64,000 nt of DNA from VRUE01 sp963697695 (GTDB lineage Bacteria; Actinomycetota; Thermoleophilia; Solirubrobacterales; 70-9), in contig OY969094.1 of the NCBI GenBank assembly GCA_963697695.1, forward strand, positions 1,116,001 to 1,180,000. The letters are read 5' to 3'. A program made the translations under genes and the position numbers. Position 1 is the stretch's first letter. Each line of letters starts with the position of its first letter. Below, piece by piece: positions 42,501 to 50,823 of this stretch. The notes under the pieces are model-generated. The model searched no databases and was not told the origin of the DNA. It worked only from the letters and a program-made list of their open reading frames with translations.

Positions 42501-42920
42501 GGCGTCGGGGACGGCCTCGGCGAGGGCGGTGGCGCCGGCGACGACGACCGCGTCCTGCTCGCTTCCGAGCGCATCCAGGGCATCGATCCGCAGGCCGACC
42601 AGGTGCGGCGGCGGGGTCACGTGGGAGGCGAAGCCGGTGCCGCGCGACGGGTAGAGGCGGACGCGACGCGGTGAGAGGTAGGCGCGCAGGTCGGCGGCAA
42701 GGTCGCGGGCGGAGCGGTCGTCGGCGCTGACCAGGAGCGCCGCCCGATCGGCGATGCCGCGGTCGTCCTCGAGCAGCGTCGCCAGCAGCAGCGGCCGCAG
42801 CATCGCCGAAGCCGAAACCTCGACCTTCTCGCCACCGTCGACGGCATCGCGCACCTGCCCGGTGAGCGCGTGCACGCGCTCGTTCTCGGCGGCGATATCT
42901 ATTAGTGGACGAAGACTCAT
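39543..42920 (-). CDS. mfd: Transcription-repair coupling factor
   Basis: A 1125-residue ATP-driven translocase that removes stalled RNA polymerase and recruits UvrA. The N-terminal UvrB-like domains precede the polymerase-interacting domain (DYLYLEYKGEDRVYVPTDQL). The RecG-like motor has Walker A GDVGFGKTEVALRAA, the DEEQ box (VIVDEEQRFGVKQ), LSLSATPIPRTLQMSL and the QIRGRVGRSRERAFAYLL motif, followed by the C-terminal autoinhibitory domain. Length is normal. Its stop overlaps the start of the foldase gene. Confidence 0.96.
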   Translation of the reverse strand: MSLRPLIDIAAENERVHALTGQVRDAVDGGEKVEVSASAMLRPLLLATLLEDDRGIADRAALLVSADDRSARDLAADLRAYLSPRRVRLYPSRGTGFASHVTPPPHLVGLRIDALDALGSEQDAVVVAGATALAEAVPDASLRPAGFAIVQGEEVDLGSVSHDLAAAGYERVEQVEERGQFAVRGGILDVFGATEERAVRIELFGDEVESMRWFSTFTQRSLGDAERVELAPAAELDAEHRELAELAAMEAAEEDKEQPSLADVLPLDQFGAPLELVPDSAAVILAAAEEIEPALRDHWEDATTAMHAEDARHLYVDVAAPLAERAALSLTAAGDDDEAAFRAARAESPARSVKEAEAELEKQVRSGYRTVVAFDDRGEAERARYGLDRLDATLLEGGRLSPDPGLAFAEARLREGFISPELRLAVYPFRRLVHRRRRAEARAPGAARGRLAFSDLRVGDYVVHEDHGVARFSGFETREVGGVTRDYLYLEYKGEDRVYVPTDQLAKLSRYVGAGGEPTLSALGGKRWQNMKSRARRAASALAGELLNLYAERRTRKGHTFSPDGEWQLEMETAFPYRETADQLEAIEAVKGDMEADQPMDRLVCGDVGFGKTEVALRAAVKAAADGKQVMMLVPTTILAQQHLGTFAERLADLPFVVEGVSRLRKPAEVKQVLADFEAGKVDVLIGTHRLLSRDVRAKDLGLVIVDEEQRFGVKQKELLRQLKLKVDVLSLSATPIPRTLQMSLAGLRDISTIETPPEGRRPVRTYVGPYDEDLVRHSIERELERGGQAFFLHNRIDSLPETVERLRGLVPKARFAEAHGQMDETQLEETMLGFLRGNADCLVTTTIIESGLDIPTANTLIVERADQLGLSQAYQIRGRVGRSRERAFAYLLYPSAEALTEEAAARLSTLADHTELGSGFKIAMRDLDIRGAGDLLGDEQSGHVAAIGFELYCQMIDEAVGEAGPEAAEEGAPEPVRLDVPVDAYLPAAFIPFEAAKIDVHRRIAAAREPGELRAIRDEISDRFGPPPPEAENLLALQRARIELGLAGARSIEFRGGRLSVTGIELDSEAATALREKVEGALYEWREKTAALRVPDEPEARLAAVLAMAEAIRDVQQGTLVQSI

Positions 42921-42967
42921 GGCAGGCGAAAAGCCCGGACCGGGCGGTTCGGGCTCGTCAGCCGATT

Positions 42968-43618
42968 CTAGGCAGGGCGGGAACGCAGGGCCGCCTCGGC
43001 AAGCGGAGCGAGGACGTCGCGACCGAAGGCGTGCAGGGCCTCGTCGTCGTATGGGTCCGGATCGCTGGGAGGCAGCGCGACGTAGGTGAGGAAGAGGCGG
43101 GCGAAGAGGTCGGCCACGCGCTGCGCCGAGCGGGTCTGCGCATCGGGATGTTCGCCGAGAATCGAGCCGACGATGAACTCCGAGCCCATCCTCAGCAGGA
43201 GCGCGTCGTTGGCGGCGACGGTCGCGGTCACCGAGCCCGGGTCGGCATGGGCGAGGCGCTTCAGCATCGGGTGGTCGCGGACGAAGCGCATCGCCGCGAC
43301 GAAACCGCCCGCGAGCCGGTCCGGAGGCTCGACCTCGCCCTCCAGCCCCGCGGCCACCGCGGCGAGGAAGCGCTCGCCCTCGCGCACGACGAGCGCTTCG
43401 ACCAGGTCGTCGCGGCGGGGAAAGCGCCTGTAGACCGTCATCCGGCCGAGCCCCGCCGTGCGCACGACCTGCTCGACGGTTACCCGTTCGAGACCGACCC
43501 GAGTGGCCTCCTCCACCGCTGCGTCGAGGATCTGGGTCCGGGTCGGGTCGTCCTCCCCAACCGGGACGTCGCGCGCGACCATCGCGCGGTCGAGGAGCGT
43601 CGCGAGCGACGCCTTCAC
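42968..43618 (-). CDS. TetR family regulator
   Basis: A 216-residue repressor. The N-terminal HTH is RTQILDAAVEEATRVGLERV then TVEQVVRTAGLGRMTVYRRF and PRRDDLVEALV. The C-terminal ligand-binding region is typical in size. The GTG at 43618 overlaps the stop of the MpaB-like pseudogene (GTGA), so it was built to be co-translated with that oxygenase. It probably controls that gene and the divergent GMC oxidoreductase. Confidence 0.87.
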   Translation of the reverse strand: MKASLATLLDRAMVARDVPVGEDDPTRTQILDAAVEEATRVGLERVTVEQVVRTAGLGRMTVYRRFPRRDDLVEALVVREGERFLAAVAAGLEGEVEPPDRLAGGFVAAMRFVRDHPMLKRLAHADPGSVTATVAANDALLLRMGSEFIVGSILGEHPDAQTRSAQRVADLFARLFLTYVALPPSDPDPYDDEALHAFGRDVLAPLAEAALRSRPA

Positions 43619-44408
43619 GCGACGCGGGCCTCCGCCATCGCCCGGCAGGGGGGGACGCCGAAAGCCCAGCGCAGCGAGCGCGCGGTCGCCTGCAGATAGG
43701 GCTCGACCGCCAGCCGCTGCACCAGCTGTGGGTGGTCGAAGCCGGCCAGGCGCCGGGTCCAGCGGGGCATCACGCTCATCCCGGCGTGGGTCTGGAACCG
43801 ATTCACCTGCCGCGCCAGCGGCGCCGGTCCCTTCGCGCCGAGCGGCGAGTCGAGCAGGAAGCCGAAGAACTCGCGCGTCTGCTCGTTGACCGCGAGCTGA
43901 GGTCGCATCGCCTCGACGTATTCCTCCAGCTCGCCCACCGTGACCGGGATCTCGCCGGAGCCGCCCCTGCGTCCGATCGCCGCCTGCTCGGCCAGATAGA
44001 GGTCCCGTTCCCCAGCGCTGAGCGGCCGGTTGTAACGCTCGAAGGTCCGCATCACCGCCCAGGGGATGCAGGTGTGCACCCAGCCGATCAGGCCTCTGCC
44101 GCCTCGGTGCTGCCGAACGTCGTCGCCAGCACGTAGCCGGCGGTGTTACGGGCACGCTCGAACGGCTTGGTCCGGTAGGCGGAGCGGTCGTGGACGCCTG
44201 CCATCACGGATGGGTGGAGGATCTCCAGGACGATCGCCGCCACCCCGGCGATCCCGATCGCCGACATGTCGGAGTGGATCTCCCAGGAGACGCTGCCGGG
44301 ACCGATCAAGCCGGGATCGCCCGCCGGAGAGGCGTATATCTCGGGCTCGTCGTGCCTGCCGGCAAGCCGGACGTACTCGTCGACGATCGAACGCTTGGCT
44401 GGATTCAT
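43615..44408 (-). pseudogene. MpaB-type (DUF2236) oxygenase, disrupted
   Basis: Two frames together encode one MpaB/rubber-oxygenase-like protein. The first, from ATG 44408 with AGAGGAGC before it, has SWEIHSDMSAIGIAGVAAIV, ILHPSVMAGVHDRSAY and YVLATTFGSTEAAEA, then stops at 44088. The second resumes at LIGWVHTCIPWAVMRTFERY and runs to 43615 (PQLVQRLAVEPYLQ). Against the family, about 30 residues between the two (the usual GTxPDGRPYxAxDPxLLLWV-type stretch) are missing. A deletion with frameshift best explains this. The downstream TetR gene is intact. Confidence 0.78.
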
Positions 44409-44438
44409 GCTCCTCTGACCCTGGTAGAGCTGATACGA

Positions 44439-44444
44439 ATTATA
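44439..44444 (-). promoter_or_regulatory. TATAAT -10 box of the MpaB-TetR unit
   Basis: A perfect consensus -10 hexamer on the minus strand, 30 bp upstream of the MpaB-like start, inside an AT-rich island (GATACGAATTATATC) that is itself nearly symmetric and could bind the TetR protein. No good -35 box is seen. Confidence 0.45.
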
Positions 44445-44485
44445 TCCCATCTGTACCACCACGAGCCGACCTAGTATCTGCCGCC

Positions 44486-46321
44486 ATGTCGGCACTGGGA
44501 GACGCCGTGGCTGCGATGTTGCCGCCTGAGGTCGGTGGCCCTGACCCCGAGCGGGTGGCCACCACCGCGCGGCGAATGATCTCCCGAATGCCGGCGCTAT
44601 CCCAGGTGGGATTGGCGGCGACCCTGGTCGGACTGGAGGCTTTTTCGCTGGCGCGCACCGGGCGCAAGCTCGGCTCCCTGCCTCCGCAGCGGCGCGAGGA
44701 GCTGCTGACAAAGCTCGCCAGGAGAGGAGGAGCGCCGATCCTCGACCCGATCAAGTCGATCGTGATGCTGGCGCACGGGGCCGACTCCTTCGAGCAGGAG
44801 ATCGCCGCCGTCGGCTCGCGCCACGAGCCTTCGCGGCCCGACCCTGCCCTGGCGGTCATCCCGGCAACCGAGTGGCCGCGGACGTCGAGCTGCGACGTCG
44901 TCGTGATCGGCTCCGGCGCCGGCGGCGCCTTCGCCGCGCGAGCCCTGGCCCGGGCCGGGTTCGACACGGTGATCGTCGAGGAAGGCGAGCGCTGGACGGC
45001 CGAGCGGATCCGCGCAACCCACCCGCTCGACCGCTTCGCCCAGATCTACCGCGACGGCGGCACGACGATGGCCTTTGGCAGGCCCTCTATCCCTCTGCCG
45101 CTGGGCCGGGCGATCGGCGGCACGACGGTGATCAACTCGGGTACCTGCTACCGCCCCCCCACCCCCGTCGCCACGGCCTGGCACGAGCAGCACGGCCTCG
45201 CCCTCGCCGATCTCGAGCTGCTTGGCCCCAGAGTCGCCGACGTGGAAGCGACGATCGGGGTCGCCCCGGCGCCGATGGAGGTACTGGGACGGAACGGGGA
45301 ACTGGCCCTGGAGGGGGCCGAGGCGCTCGGCTGGAAAGCGGCGCCGCTGCGCCGCAACGCGCCCGGCTGCCGCGGCGCCTGCCAGTGCGCGATCGGCTGC
45401 CCAAACAACGCCAAGGGCGGCGTTCACCTCAACGCCCTGCCGCAGGCCGGCGAGGCCGGCGCCAGGATCGTCTCGGGGCTGAGCGTCTCGCGGGTTCTGA
45501 CCGAGCGCGGCCACGCCACCGGCGTCGAGGCTCGTCGTGCTGACGGAACCGAGGCGCGGATCTCGGCGCCGATGGTCGTCGTCGCCGCAGGCGCGATCGG
45601 AACGCCGCCGCTGCTGCGGCGCAGCGGCCTCGGTGCCCATCCCGAAGTTGGCCGCAACCTCTCCATCCACCCCGCGATCGGGATCACGGCCTCTTTCGAG
45701 GAGGAGGTGGTGCCCTGGAGCGGGGTCATGCAGAGCGTCGGGATCGAAGAGCTGCACGAGCGCGAGGGCATCCTGATCGAGGCGACTTCGACGCCACCGG
45801 GCATGGGCGCCGTCTCGGCCCCCGGCTACGGCACCCATCTCCAGGGCCGATTGTCACAAGCTGCGAACACAGCGACGATCGGCGCGATGATCGGCGACTC
45901 CCCCTCCGGGCGGGTGCTGGGATCGCGCTGGCCAGTGGTCACCTACCGCCTGACCGGTGAGGACGGACGACGCCTGGTCAAAGCGGTAGGGGCGATGGCG
46001 CGGGTGATGCTCGCCGCGGGAGCTCGCGACGTGGAACCGGGCGCGGGAGCACCGGCGATACGCAACGAGACCGAGATCGAGGCGGCGACAGAACGACTCG
46101 ACGTGAACCGCCTGCGGCTCGCCGCCTTCCACCCGACCGGCAGCGCCGCCGCCGGCGCCGACCCCGCCCGCCACCCTGTCGACCCGCAGGGCCGCCTGCG
46201 CGGCGTCGAGGGAGTTTGGGTCGCCGACGGCTCGATCCTGCCCAGCTGCCCGGGCGTCAACCCCCAGGTCTCGATCATGGCGATGGCGATCGGCGTCGGC
46301 GAGGCCGCGGCCCAGGCCTAG
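44486..46321 (+). CDS. GMC family FAD-dependent oxidoreductase
   Basis: A 611-residue flavoprotein. After ~135 N-terminal helical residues comes the dinucleotide fold CDVVVIGSGAGGAFAARALA. The GMC pattern continues with LGRAIGGTTVINSGTCYRPP and ends with FHPTGSAAAGADP, VADGSILPSCPGVNPQ and VSIMAMAIG. A Cys-rich segment (GCRGACQCAIGCPNNAK) is typical of the long-chain alcohol oxidase and cholesterol-oxidase-like subgroup. ATG at 44486. It is divergent from the MpaB-TetR unit; the 77-bp gap contains TATAAT on the minus strand at 44439-44444. Confidence 0.85.
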   Translation: MSALGDAVAAMLPPEVGGPDPERVATTARRMISRMPALSQVGLAATLVGLEAFSLARTGRKLGSLPPQRREELLTKLARRGGAPILDPIKSIVMLAHGADSFEQEIAAVGSRHEPSRPDPALAVIPATEWPRTSSCDVVVIGSGAGGAFAARALARAGFDTVIVEEGERWTAERIRATHPLDRFAQIYRDGGTTMAFGRPSIPLPLGRAIGGTTVINSGTCYRPPTPVATAWHEQHGLALADLELLGPRVADVEATIGVAPAPMEVLGRNGELALEGAEALGWKAAPLRRNAPGCRGACQCAIGCPNNAKGGVHLNALPQAGEAGARIVSGLSVSRVLTERGHATGVEARRADGTEARISAPMVVVAAGAIGTPPLLRRSGLGAHPEVGRNLSIHPAIGITASFEEEVVPWSGVMQSVGIEELHEREGILIEATSTPPGMGAVSAPGYGTHLQGRLSQAANTATIGAMIGDSPSGRVLGSRWPVVTYRLTGEDGRRLVKAVGAMARVMLAAGARDVEPGAGAPAIRNETEIEAATERLDVNRLRLAAFHPTGSAAAGADPARHPVDPQGRLRGVEGVWVADGSILPSCPGVNPQVSIMAMAIGVGEAAAQA

Positions 46322-48660
46322 CTGCCGAGCACTTCGAATTTCTTCATCGCAGGTGTCGCGTCGACGTTGCCGTCTTTGTCAATCGCCCGCACCCTGAAGA
46401 CGTGTTTTCCGGGCTTCAGGTCGTTGTACCGCTTCGGTGATTTGCAGCGTTTGAACCGCTTACGGTCGAGCCTGCATTCGAAGCTGGAGCCCAACTCGCT
46501 AGAGGAGAACTCGAACTCAACCGAGGCTGCGTGAGTCCTGGCCTTCGGGGCCCCGAGGATTGTCGTCCGAGGGGGACCCGGGTGGAGCGGGCCGATTTCG
46601 CAGCCCTTGCCTCCTATGCGCAGACACACTTCTCCGCGATCGCTGTCGCTGCCTTTCTCGTTGCCGCTTTTGTCCACCGGATCGACGATCACGATTGGTG
46701 GTTTGGGCACGGTGGCGACCGCTAGTTTGGAAGTGGATCTCCCGACGCTCGTCTGCGTCGCCGCCACGATCGTCCCTCCGGGGATCGAATTCGAGAAGGT
46801 GACCTCCCAATCGCCGCTGCCATCGGCCGTCGCCTCTCCGAGGAACGATTCGAGCTCGCCGGATTTAGCGCTGGTCTTGCGAAAGACGCGGATATTTGCC
46901 CCTGCCTCCGCCCCGCTGCCACTCGCGCTCGTTTCGTTCGCGGCATCGAAAATCGGGGGTTTGATTCCCTCGTTCGCATTGCCGGCCAGAAAAATGAAGG
47001 CACCTCCGTTTTCCTCCCCATTGTTACGGGCGACTTCGTTTTTGTTGTCCGCGCTCGATTCAGATTCGCTGATGATCTCGATTGCGCGGCCGGTGCTGCC
47101 GGAAATCGTGTTTTCGTCAGCATGCTGATCGCCGCCCACGCGGTTCCCCGTAGCGGATCCTTCGCTTCCGTTTGTGATGCTTATGCCCACACCGCGGGAG
47201 CCGAAGATGCCATTGCCGAGCACTTCGTTGTTGTCGTCCCTGATCCATATCCCCGTGTAGGTGTCCTCGATCACGTTTCCTTCGATCAGGCTGCCTTTGC
47301 CCAGGCCCGGCTGGGACCAGGTGCGAACACCCTCCCCACCCCCTTCGATCATGTTGTCGATGATCGCCGCGCCGCCAAACTGCACTTCGACTCCCGCACC
47401 AAGATAGGTGCGCACTCTGTTGCCCAGAATCAGGACTTGCTCGGGCGATCCGGGCGAGGAGACGAAGAAACCCGCTGCGAAGGGAGCTGAGAATTCGTCC
47501 GGCGTTCCCGCGGGGCCCACGCCGATTACGTTGTTCTGCGCTACGAGGCCGTCTCCGTCTCTCAGGTAGACGGCGTAGGCACAATTGGTTATGTAGTTCG
47601 CATCGCCGTCGTGGCTGCCTCCGATCAGGGTGTCGTCTGCCGCCCCCACATGGATGGCATATTTCCCACTGACGAACCCCGCTTGGCCTTTCGCGTTGAA
47701 CCCGAGGTAGTTGCCATGGACCACGGTGGGCCCGCTCGCAGGGGCCTCGTTGCCGCCGCTCTCACCGTTCAGGTCTATGGCCGAGAAGTCTGCGCCTGAA
47801 AGCACGTTGCAGCCTCCATCGCATGCTTTCGTAGCAATCTCCTCGTCGCCGATCATGGTCCCGATCTCTGTGTTTTCTGCTTTGAATCCGCCACCCGCAG
47901 TGGAGTCGGTCACCTCGACGTTCTTGTGATTTCTGGCTTCGAAAATGCCTTTTGCTTTGGGAGTGATGCCGAAGTAGTTGCCCTGGATGACGGTGGTACT
48001 TGCACCCTCGATATCGATGCCCTCTTGGTCGCTGTTCGCGATCACGTTGCGAGCCTCAGCGGTAAGCCCGCCTATCACCGCACCATCCGAACCGGGACCG
48101 ATGAAGATGCCTTGGTCGTTGACGTAGGCTTTGCCACCGGCTCCGTCGAGCCCCACGCCCAACCAGTTGTTGCGAGCTTCAAACCCTTCGGATTCGTCGA
48201 CCACGGCGATTGCCGCTCCTCCAACACCTGTTATCGAGAGCCCCTCGATTTCGATGTCGTCATCTTCGATCGTGAAGGCCGAACCAGCGGTCGGTCCGTT
48301 GATTTCGGCACACGGACCTGCAGGCCCTGAGTAGGTTTCGCATTGCCGACCGCGGTCACCGTCGACGTGAACCGAATCCGCAATCGCCGGCAAGGGGCTA
48401 CCGAGCGCAATCGTGTCCCCCGGCTGGCCGTCGAACGACACCGCGAAAGAGATGATGTCCCTATCCCCGACCGAGGCGTTGGACTCTTCGATCGCCGCCC
48501 GCAGCGTGCAGGCTTCGAGCGCCGTTTCACAGCCCCCTAGGCCGATTGCCGTATCGGTCTCATCCCCATTGCTGTCAACTGTGTAGGTCGCCGCGAAAGC
48601 GACAGTAGGCATGAAAAGCAGGCAGCAGACAGCGATCAGAAACGAAGCAAGATTTTTCAC
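46318..48660 (-). CDS. Secreted right-handed beta-helix protein with CSLREA-like N-terminus
   Basis: A 780-residue exoprotein starting with GTG. Residues 1-23 are a signal peptide (FLIAVCCLLFMPTVAFA). ATYTVDSNGDETDTAIG then ACTLRAAIEESNAS matches the CSLREA domain. The centre is a series of beta-helix turns (NVIANSDQEGIDIEGASTTV, IQGNYFGI, NNVIGVG, GNRVRTY). The C-terminal ~90 residues are an Ig-like module (EFSSSELGSSFECRLDRKRF, HVFRVRAIDKDGNVD). It may bind or cut polysaccharide, but no catalytic site is evident. Its end overlaps the convergent GMC gene by 4 bases. Confidence 0.82.
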   Translation of the reverse strand: MKNLASFLIAVCCLLFMPTVAFAATYTVDSNGDETDTAIGLGGCETALEACTLRAAIEESNASVGDRDIISFAVSFDGQPGDTIALGSPLPAIADSVHVDGDRGRQCETYSGPAGPCAEINGPTAGSAFTIEDDDIEIEGLSITGVGGAAIAVVDESEGFEARNNWLGVGLDGAGGKAYVNDQGIFIGPGSDGAVIGGLTAEARNVIANSDQEGIDIEGASTTVIQGNYFGITPKAKGIFEARNHKNVEVTDSTAGGGFKAENTEIGTMIGDEEIATKACDGGCNVLSGADFSAIDLNGESGGNEAPASGPTVVHGNYLGFNAKGQAGFVSGKYAIHVGAADDTLIGGSHDGDANYITNCAYAVYLRDGDGLVAQNNVIGVGPAGTPDEFSAPFAAGFFVSSPGSPEQVLILGNRVRTYLGAGVEVQFGGAAIIDNMIEGGGEGVRTWSQPGLGKGSLIEGNVIEDTYTGIWIRDDNNEVLGNGIFGSRGVGISITNGSEGSATGNRVGGDQHADENTISGSTGRAIEIISESESSADNKNEVARNNGEENGGAFIFLAGNANEGIKPPIFDAANETSASGSGAEAGANIRVFRKTSAKSGELESFLGEATADGSGDWEVTFSNSIPGGTIVAATQTSVGRSTSKLAVATVPKPPIVIVDPVDKSGNEKGSDSDRGEVCLRIGGKGCEIGPLHPGPPRTTILGAPKARTHAASVEFEFSSSELGSSFECRLDRKRFKRCKSPKRYNDLKPGKHVFRVRAIDKDGNVDATPAMKKFEVLGS

Positions 48661-48738
48661 AGGATCTCCCAGGCTGGCGAACGAACGCGTACCAGGACCC
48701 TACTCAGTGGGTTCTCAATGGCAAGCTCTGCGGAGTGC

Positions 48739-49470
48739 TTAGGCCGAGAAAGGCAGGCCCGGCCCGGTGCGCTGCCACTCGACCTGGCCCTCGCCCTCAG
48801 AGCGGGAGCGGCCCTCGATGTCGTCCCACTCGTGCAGCATCCGCTTCAGCCGAGCGACCGCCTCGGGTGGGTGCGCGGCAACCTGGGTGGCCAGCTCGAG
48901 CGCCGCTTCCTCGGCTCCGGCAGCCGGCGCCACGCGGTTGACCAGCCCCAGTCGCAGCGCCTCATCGGCACCGACCGTGCGCGAGGAGAGCAGCAGGTAC
49001 TTGGCCGTGGCGAGGCCGCAGAGAGTGATCAGGCGGGCCGGTCCGACCGGGACGCCGAGCGCCGCTCCGGGGAAGCGCATGCGCAGGTTGGAGCCGCCGA
49101 CTCGCATGTCGCAGGCGATCGCGATCTCCGCCCCGCCGCCGACGACGTCGCCGTGGCAGACGGCGACGGTCGGCTTGGAGAAGCCGACAAACGCGTCATA
49201 GACGTCGGCGAAGAGCTGCATGCGTCGCACCTTGCCTTCGTCGTCGAGCTGCTCCTTGACGTCGGCGCCCGCCGAGAGCCCCATGTGGTCCGAAGAGGTG
49301 ACGACGAGCGCGCGAACGTCGTCGTCGCTCCGCGCGACCGCGAGGTGCTCGAGCATCTCGACCAGCATCTGGGTGTCGATCGCGTTGCGCGATCCCGGCC
49401 GCTGCAGGCGCAGCACCGCCACCCCGTGCTCGCCGGCCTCGTAGCCGGTCCGTGCCTCTGGCTCGCTCAC
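48739..49470 (-). CDS. Enoyl-CoA hydratase/isomerase family protein
   Basis: A 243-residue crotonase-fold enzyme. It has LRLQRPGSRNAIDTQMLVEM, the oxyanion region GLSAGADVKEQL, and VCHGDVVGGGAEIAIACDMR. The first catalytic Glu position of classical hydratases is not clearly kept (GGGAEIAIACD is), so isomerase or other CoA chemistry is possible. GTG at 49470 overlaps the pth stop by four bases. Confidence 0.85.
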   Translation of the reverse strand: MSEPEARTGYEAGEHGVAVLRLQRPGSRNAIDTQMLVEMLEHLAVARSDDDVRALVVTSSDHMGLSAGADVKEQLDDEGKVRRMQLFADVYDAFVGFSKPTVAVCHGDVVGGGAEIAIACDMRVGGSNLRMRFPGAALGVPVGPARLITLCGLATAKYLLLSSRTVGADEALRLGLVNRVAPAAGAEEAALELATQVAAHPPEAVARLKRMLHEWDDIEGRSRSEGEGQVEWQRTGPGLPFSA

Positions 49471-50069
49471 TGGGTGGAACCTAGCTTCTCGATGAGCCGC
49501 TCCGCTTCGTCGGCCGCGCGGCCGACCAGCGCCTCGACTTCGTCGCGCGGCTCGCGGAAGCGCGAGAGCACGTAGGAGGAGACGATCTCCGGATCGGTCG
49601 AGTCGGGCCGGCCGACGCCGACCCGCACTCGCCAGAACTCCGCCTCGCCGAGACCGCGCTTGAGGCTCTTCAGCCCGTTGTGCCCGGCCAGGCCGCCGCC
49701 GAGCCTGCTCTGGATCTCACCGAAGGGAAGGTCGATCTCGTCGTGCAGGACGACGATGCGGTCGAGCGGCACTTTGAACGAGCCACGCGCCGGTCCGGCC
49801 GAGTCGCCGGAGGCGTTCATCTGGGTCTGGGGCAGGAGGATCGCGACCCGCGGCCCACCTGGGCCCGTGCGTCCCTCGGCGATCAGGCCACCGAACTTGC
49901 GCTTCGCCCGGGGCAGATCCCAGCGCCGCGACAGCTCTGCCGCGACCTCGAAACCGACGTTGTGGCGGGTACCTGCGTAGCTCTCGCCCGGGTTGCCGAG
50001 GCCGACGATCAGGATCCGATCGCCCTGCTCGCCCTCGCCGCGATCGGCCCGGCGGCGAAAGATCGACAG
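49467..50069 (-). CDS. pth: Peptidyl-tRNA hydrolase (unusual CTG start)
   Basis: A 200-residue enzyme that frees tRNA from dropped-off peptidyl-tRNA. It has LIVGLGNPGESYAGTRHNVG with the catalytic His, ILLPQTQMNASG, IVVLHDEIDLPFGEIQSRLG and GGLAGHNGLKSL. The frame upstream of the first ATG (49820) clearly encodes the conserved N-terminus but holds no ATG, GTG or TTG. CTG at 50069, preceded at a suitable distance by GGGGAG inside the end of rplY, is the best start. It begins 3 bp after the rplY stop. Confidence 0.9.
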   Translation of the reverse strand: MSIFRRRADRGEGEQGDRILIVGLGNPGESYAGTRHNVGFEVAAELSRRWDLPRAKRKFGGLIAEGRTGPGGPRVAILLPQTQMNASGDSAGPARGSFKVPLDRIVVLHDEIDLPFGEIQSRLGGGLAGHNGLKSLKRGLGEAEFWRVRVGVGRPDSTDPEIVSSYVLSRFREPRDEVEALVGRAADEAERLIEKLGSTQ

Positions 50070-50072
50070 GGG

Positions 50073-50765
50073 TTACTCCCCGCCGGAGTCGCCCGAATCG
50101 CCGCCCTCGCCGTCGCCGGCCTCCTCGGCGGCTGGGGCGTCGCCCTCCTCGCCGACCAGCTCCGTCTCCTCCTCGACCGAGGGCTCGGGCTCTTCCTCGA
50201 CCCGGGGTGGCGAAAGGGTGGCGATCGTCACCTCGTCGGGTTCGTCGGCGACGAGCGTGACGCCCTCGGGCACGACCAGCGCCGAGAGCTGAAGGGTGTC
50301 GTTGATCTCCATCGCCGAAACGTCGGCGACGATTCGGTCCGGGATCTCGGCGGGCAGCGCTTCGACCGTCACTTCGCGGGTGACGTGCTCGAGCACGCCG
50401 CCGCCCTTGACGCCAGGGGCCGTGTCGGCGCCCTCGAGCTCGATCGCGACCTCAGCCTGGATCGCCTCGTCGAGCCTCACCTCCTGCAGGTCGATGTGCT
50501 GGAGGCTGCCGCGCACCGGGTGCAGCTGCTGCTCCTTGACCACGACCGGGACGGCTTTGGCGCCCTCGATCTCGAGGTCGAAGAGGGCGGCGCCTTCGCC
50601 GAGGACGTTGCGCACGTCGCGTTCGGCGACCTGGAAGGCACGCGCCTCGGAGCCGCCGCTGTAGACGACGCCGGGTACGAGGCCGTCGCGGCGCAGGCGC
50701 CGAGAGGTCCTCGATCCGAAATCCGCACGGGGTGCGGCACTGAGCTTTTCTCGTCCACGAGCCAT
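50073..50765 (-). CDS. rplY: 50S ribosomal protein L25/general stress protein Ctc
   Basis: A 230-residue long-form L25 that binds 5S rRNA. The N-terminal domain has ADFGSRTSRRLRRDGLVPGV then VYSGG and LHPVRGSLQHIDLQEV. The C-terminal beta domain includes TREVTVEALPAEIPDRIVAD and VPEGVTLVADEPDEVTI, with an acidic Glu/Gly tail. ATG at 50765 is chosen; reading extends upstream without similarity. It heads an rplY-pth-enoyl-CoA hydratase operon. Confidence 0.92.
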   Translation of the reverse strand: MARGREKLSAAPRADFGSRTSRRLRRDGLVPGVVYSGGSEARAFQVAERDVRNVLGEGAALFDLEIEGAKAVPVVVKEQQLHPVRGSLQHIDLQEVRLDEAIQAEVAIELEGADTAPGVKGGGVLEHVTREVTVEALPAEIPDRIVADVSAMEINDTLQLSALVVPEGVTLVADEPDEVTIATLSPPRVEEEPEPSVEEETELVGEEGDAPAAEEAGDGEGGDSGDSGGE

Positions 50766-50823
50766 TCGGACGGGAGAGGATAGAGAACCGGGCGAAAACG
50801 GAACCTGTGCCAACCTTCGGCCC

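Noticed and set aside
39570..42674. Very long plus-strand reading frame opposite mfd
   Set aside because: Mfd on the minus strand has every family motif. The opposite frame is a by-product of high-GC codon use and shows no domain.
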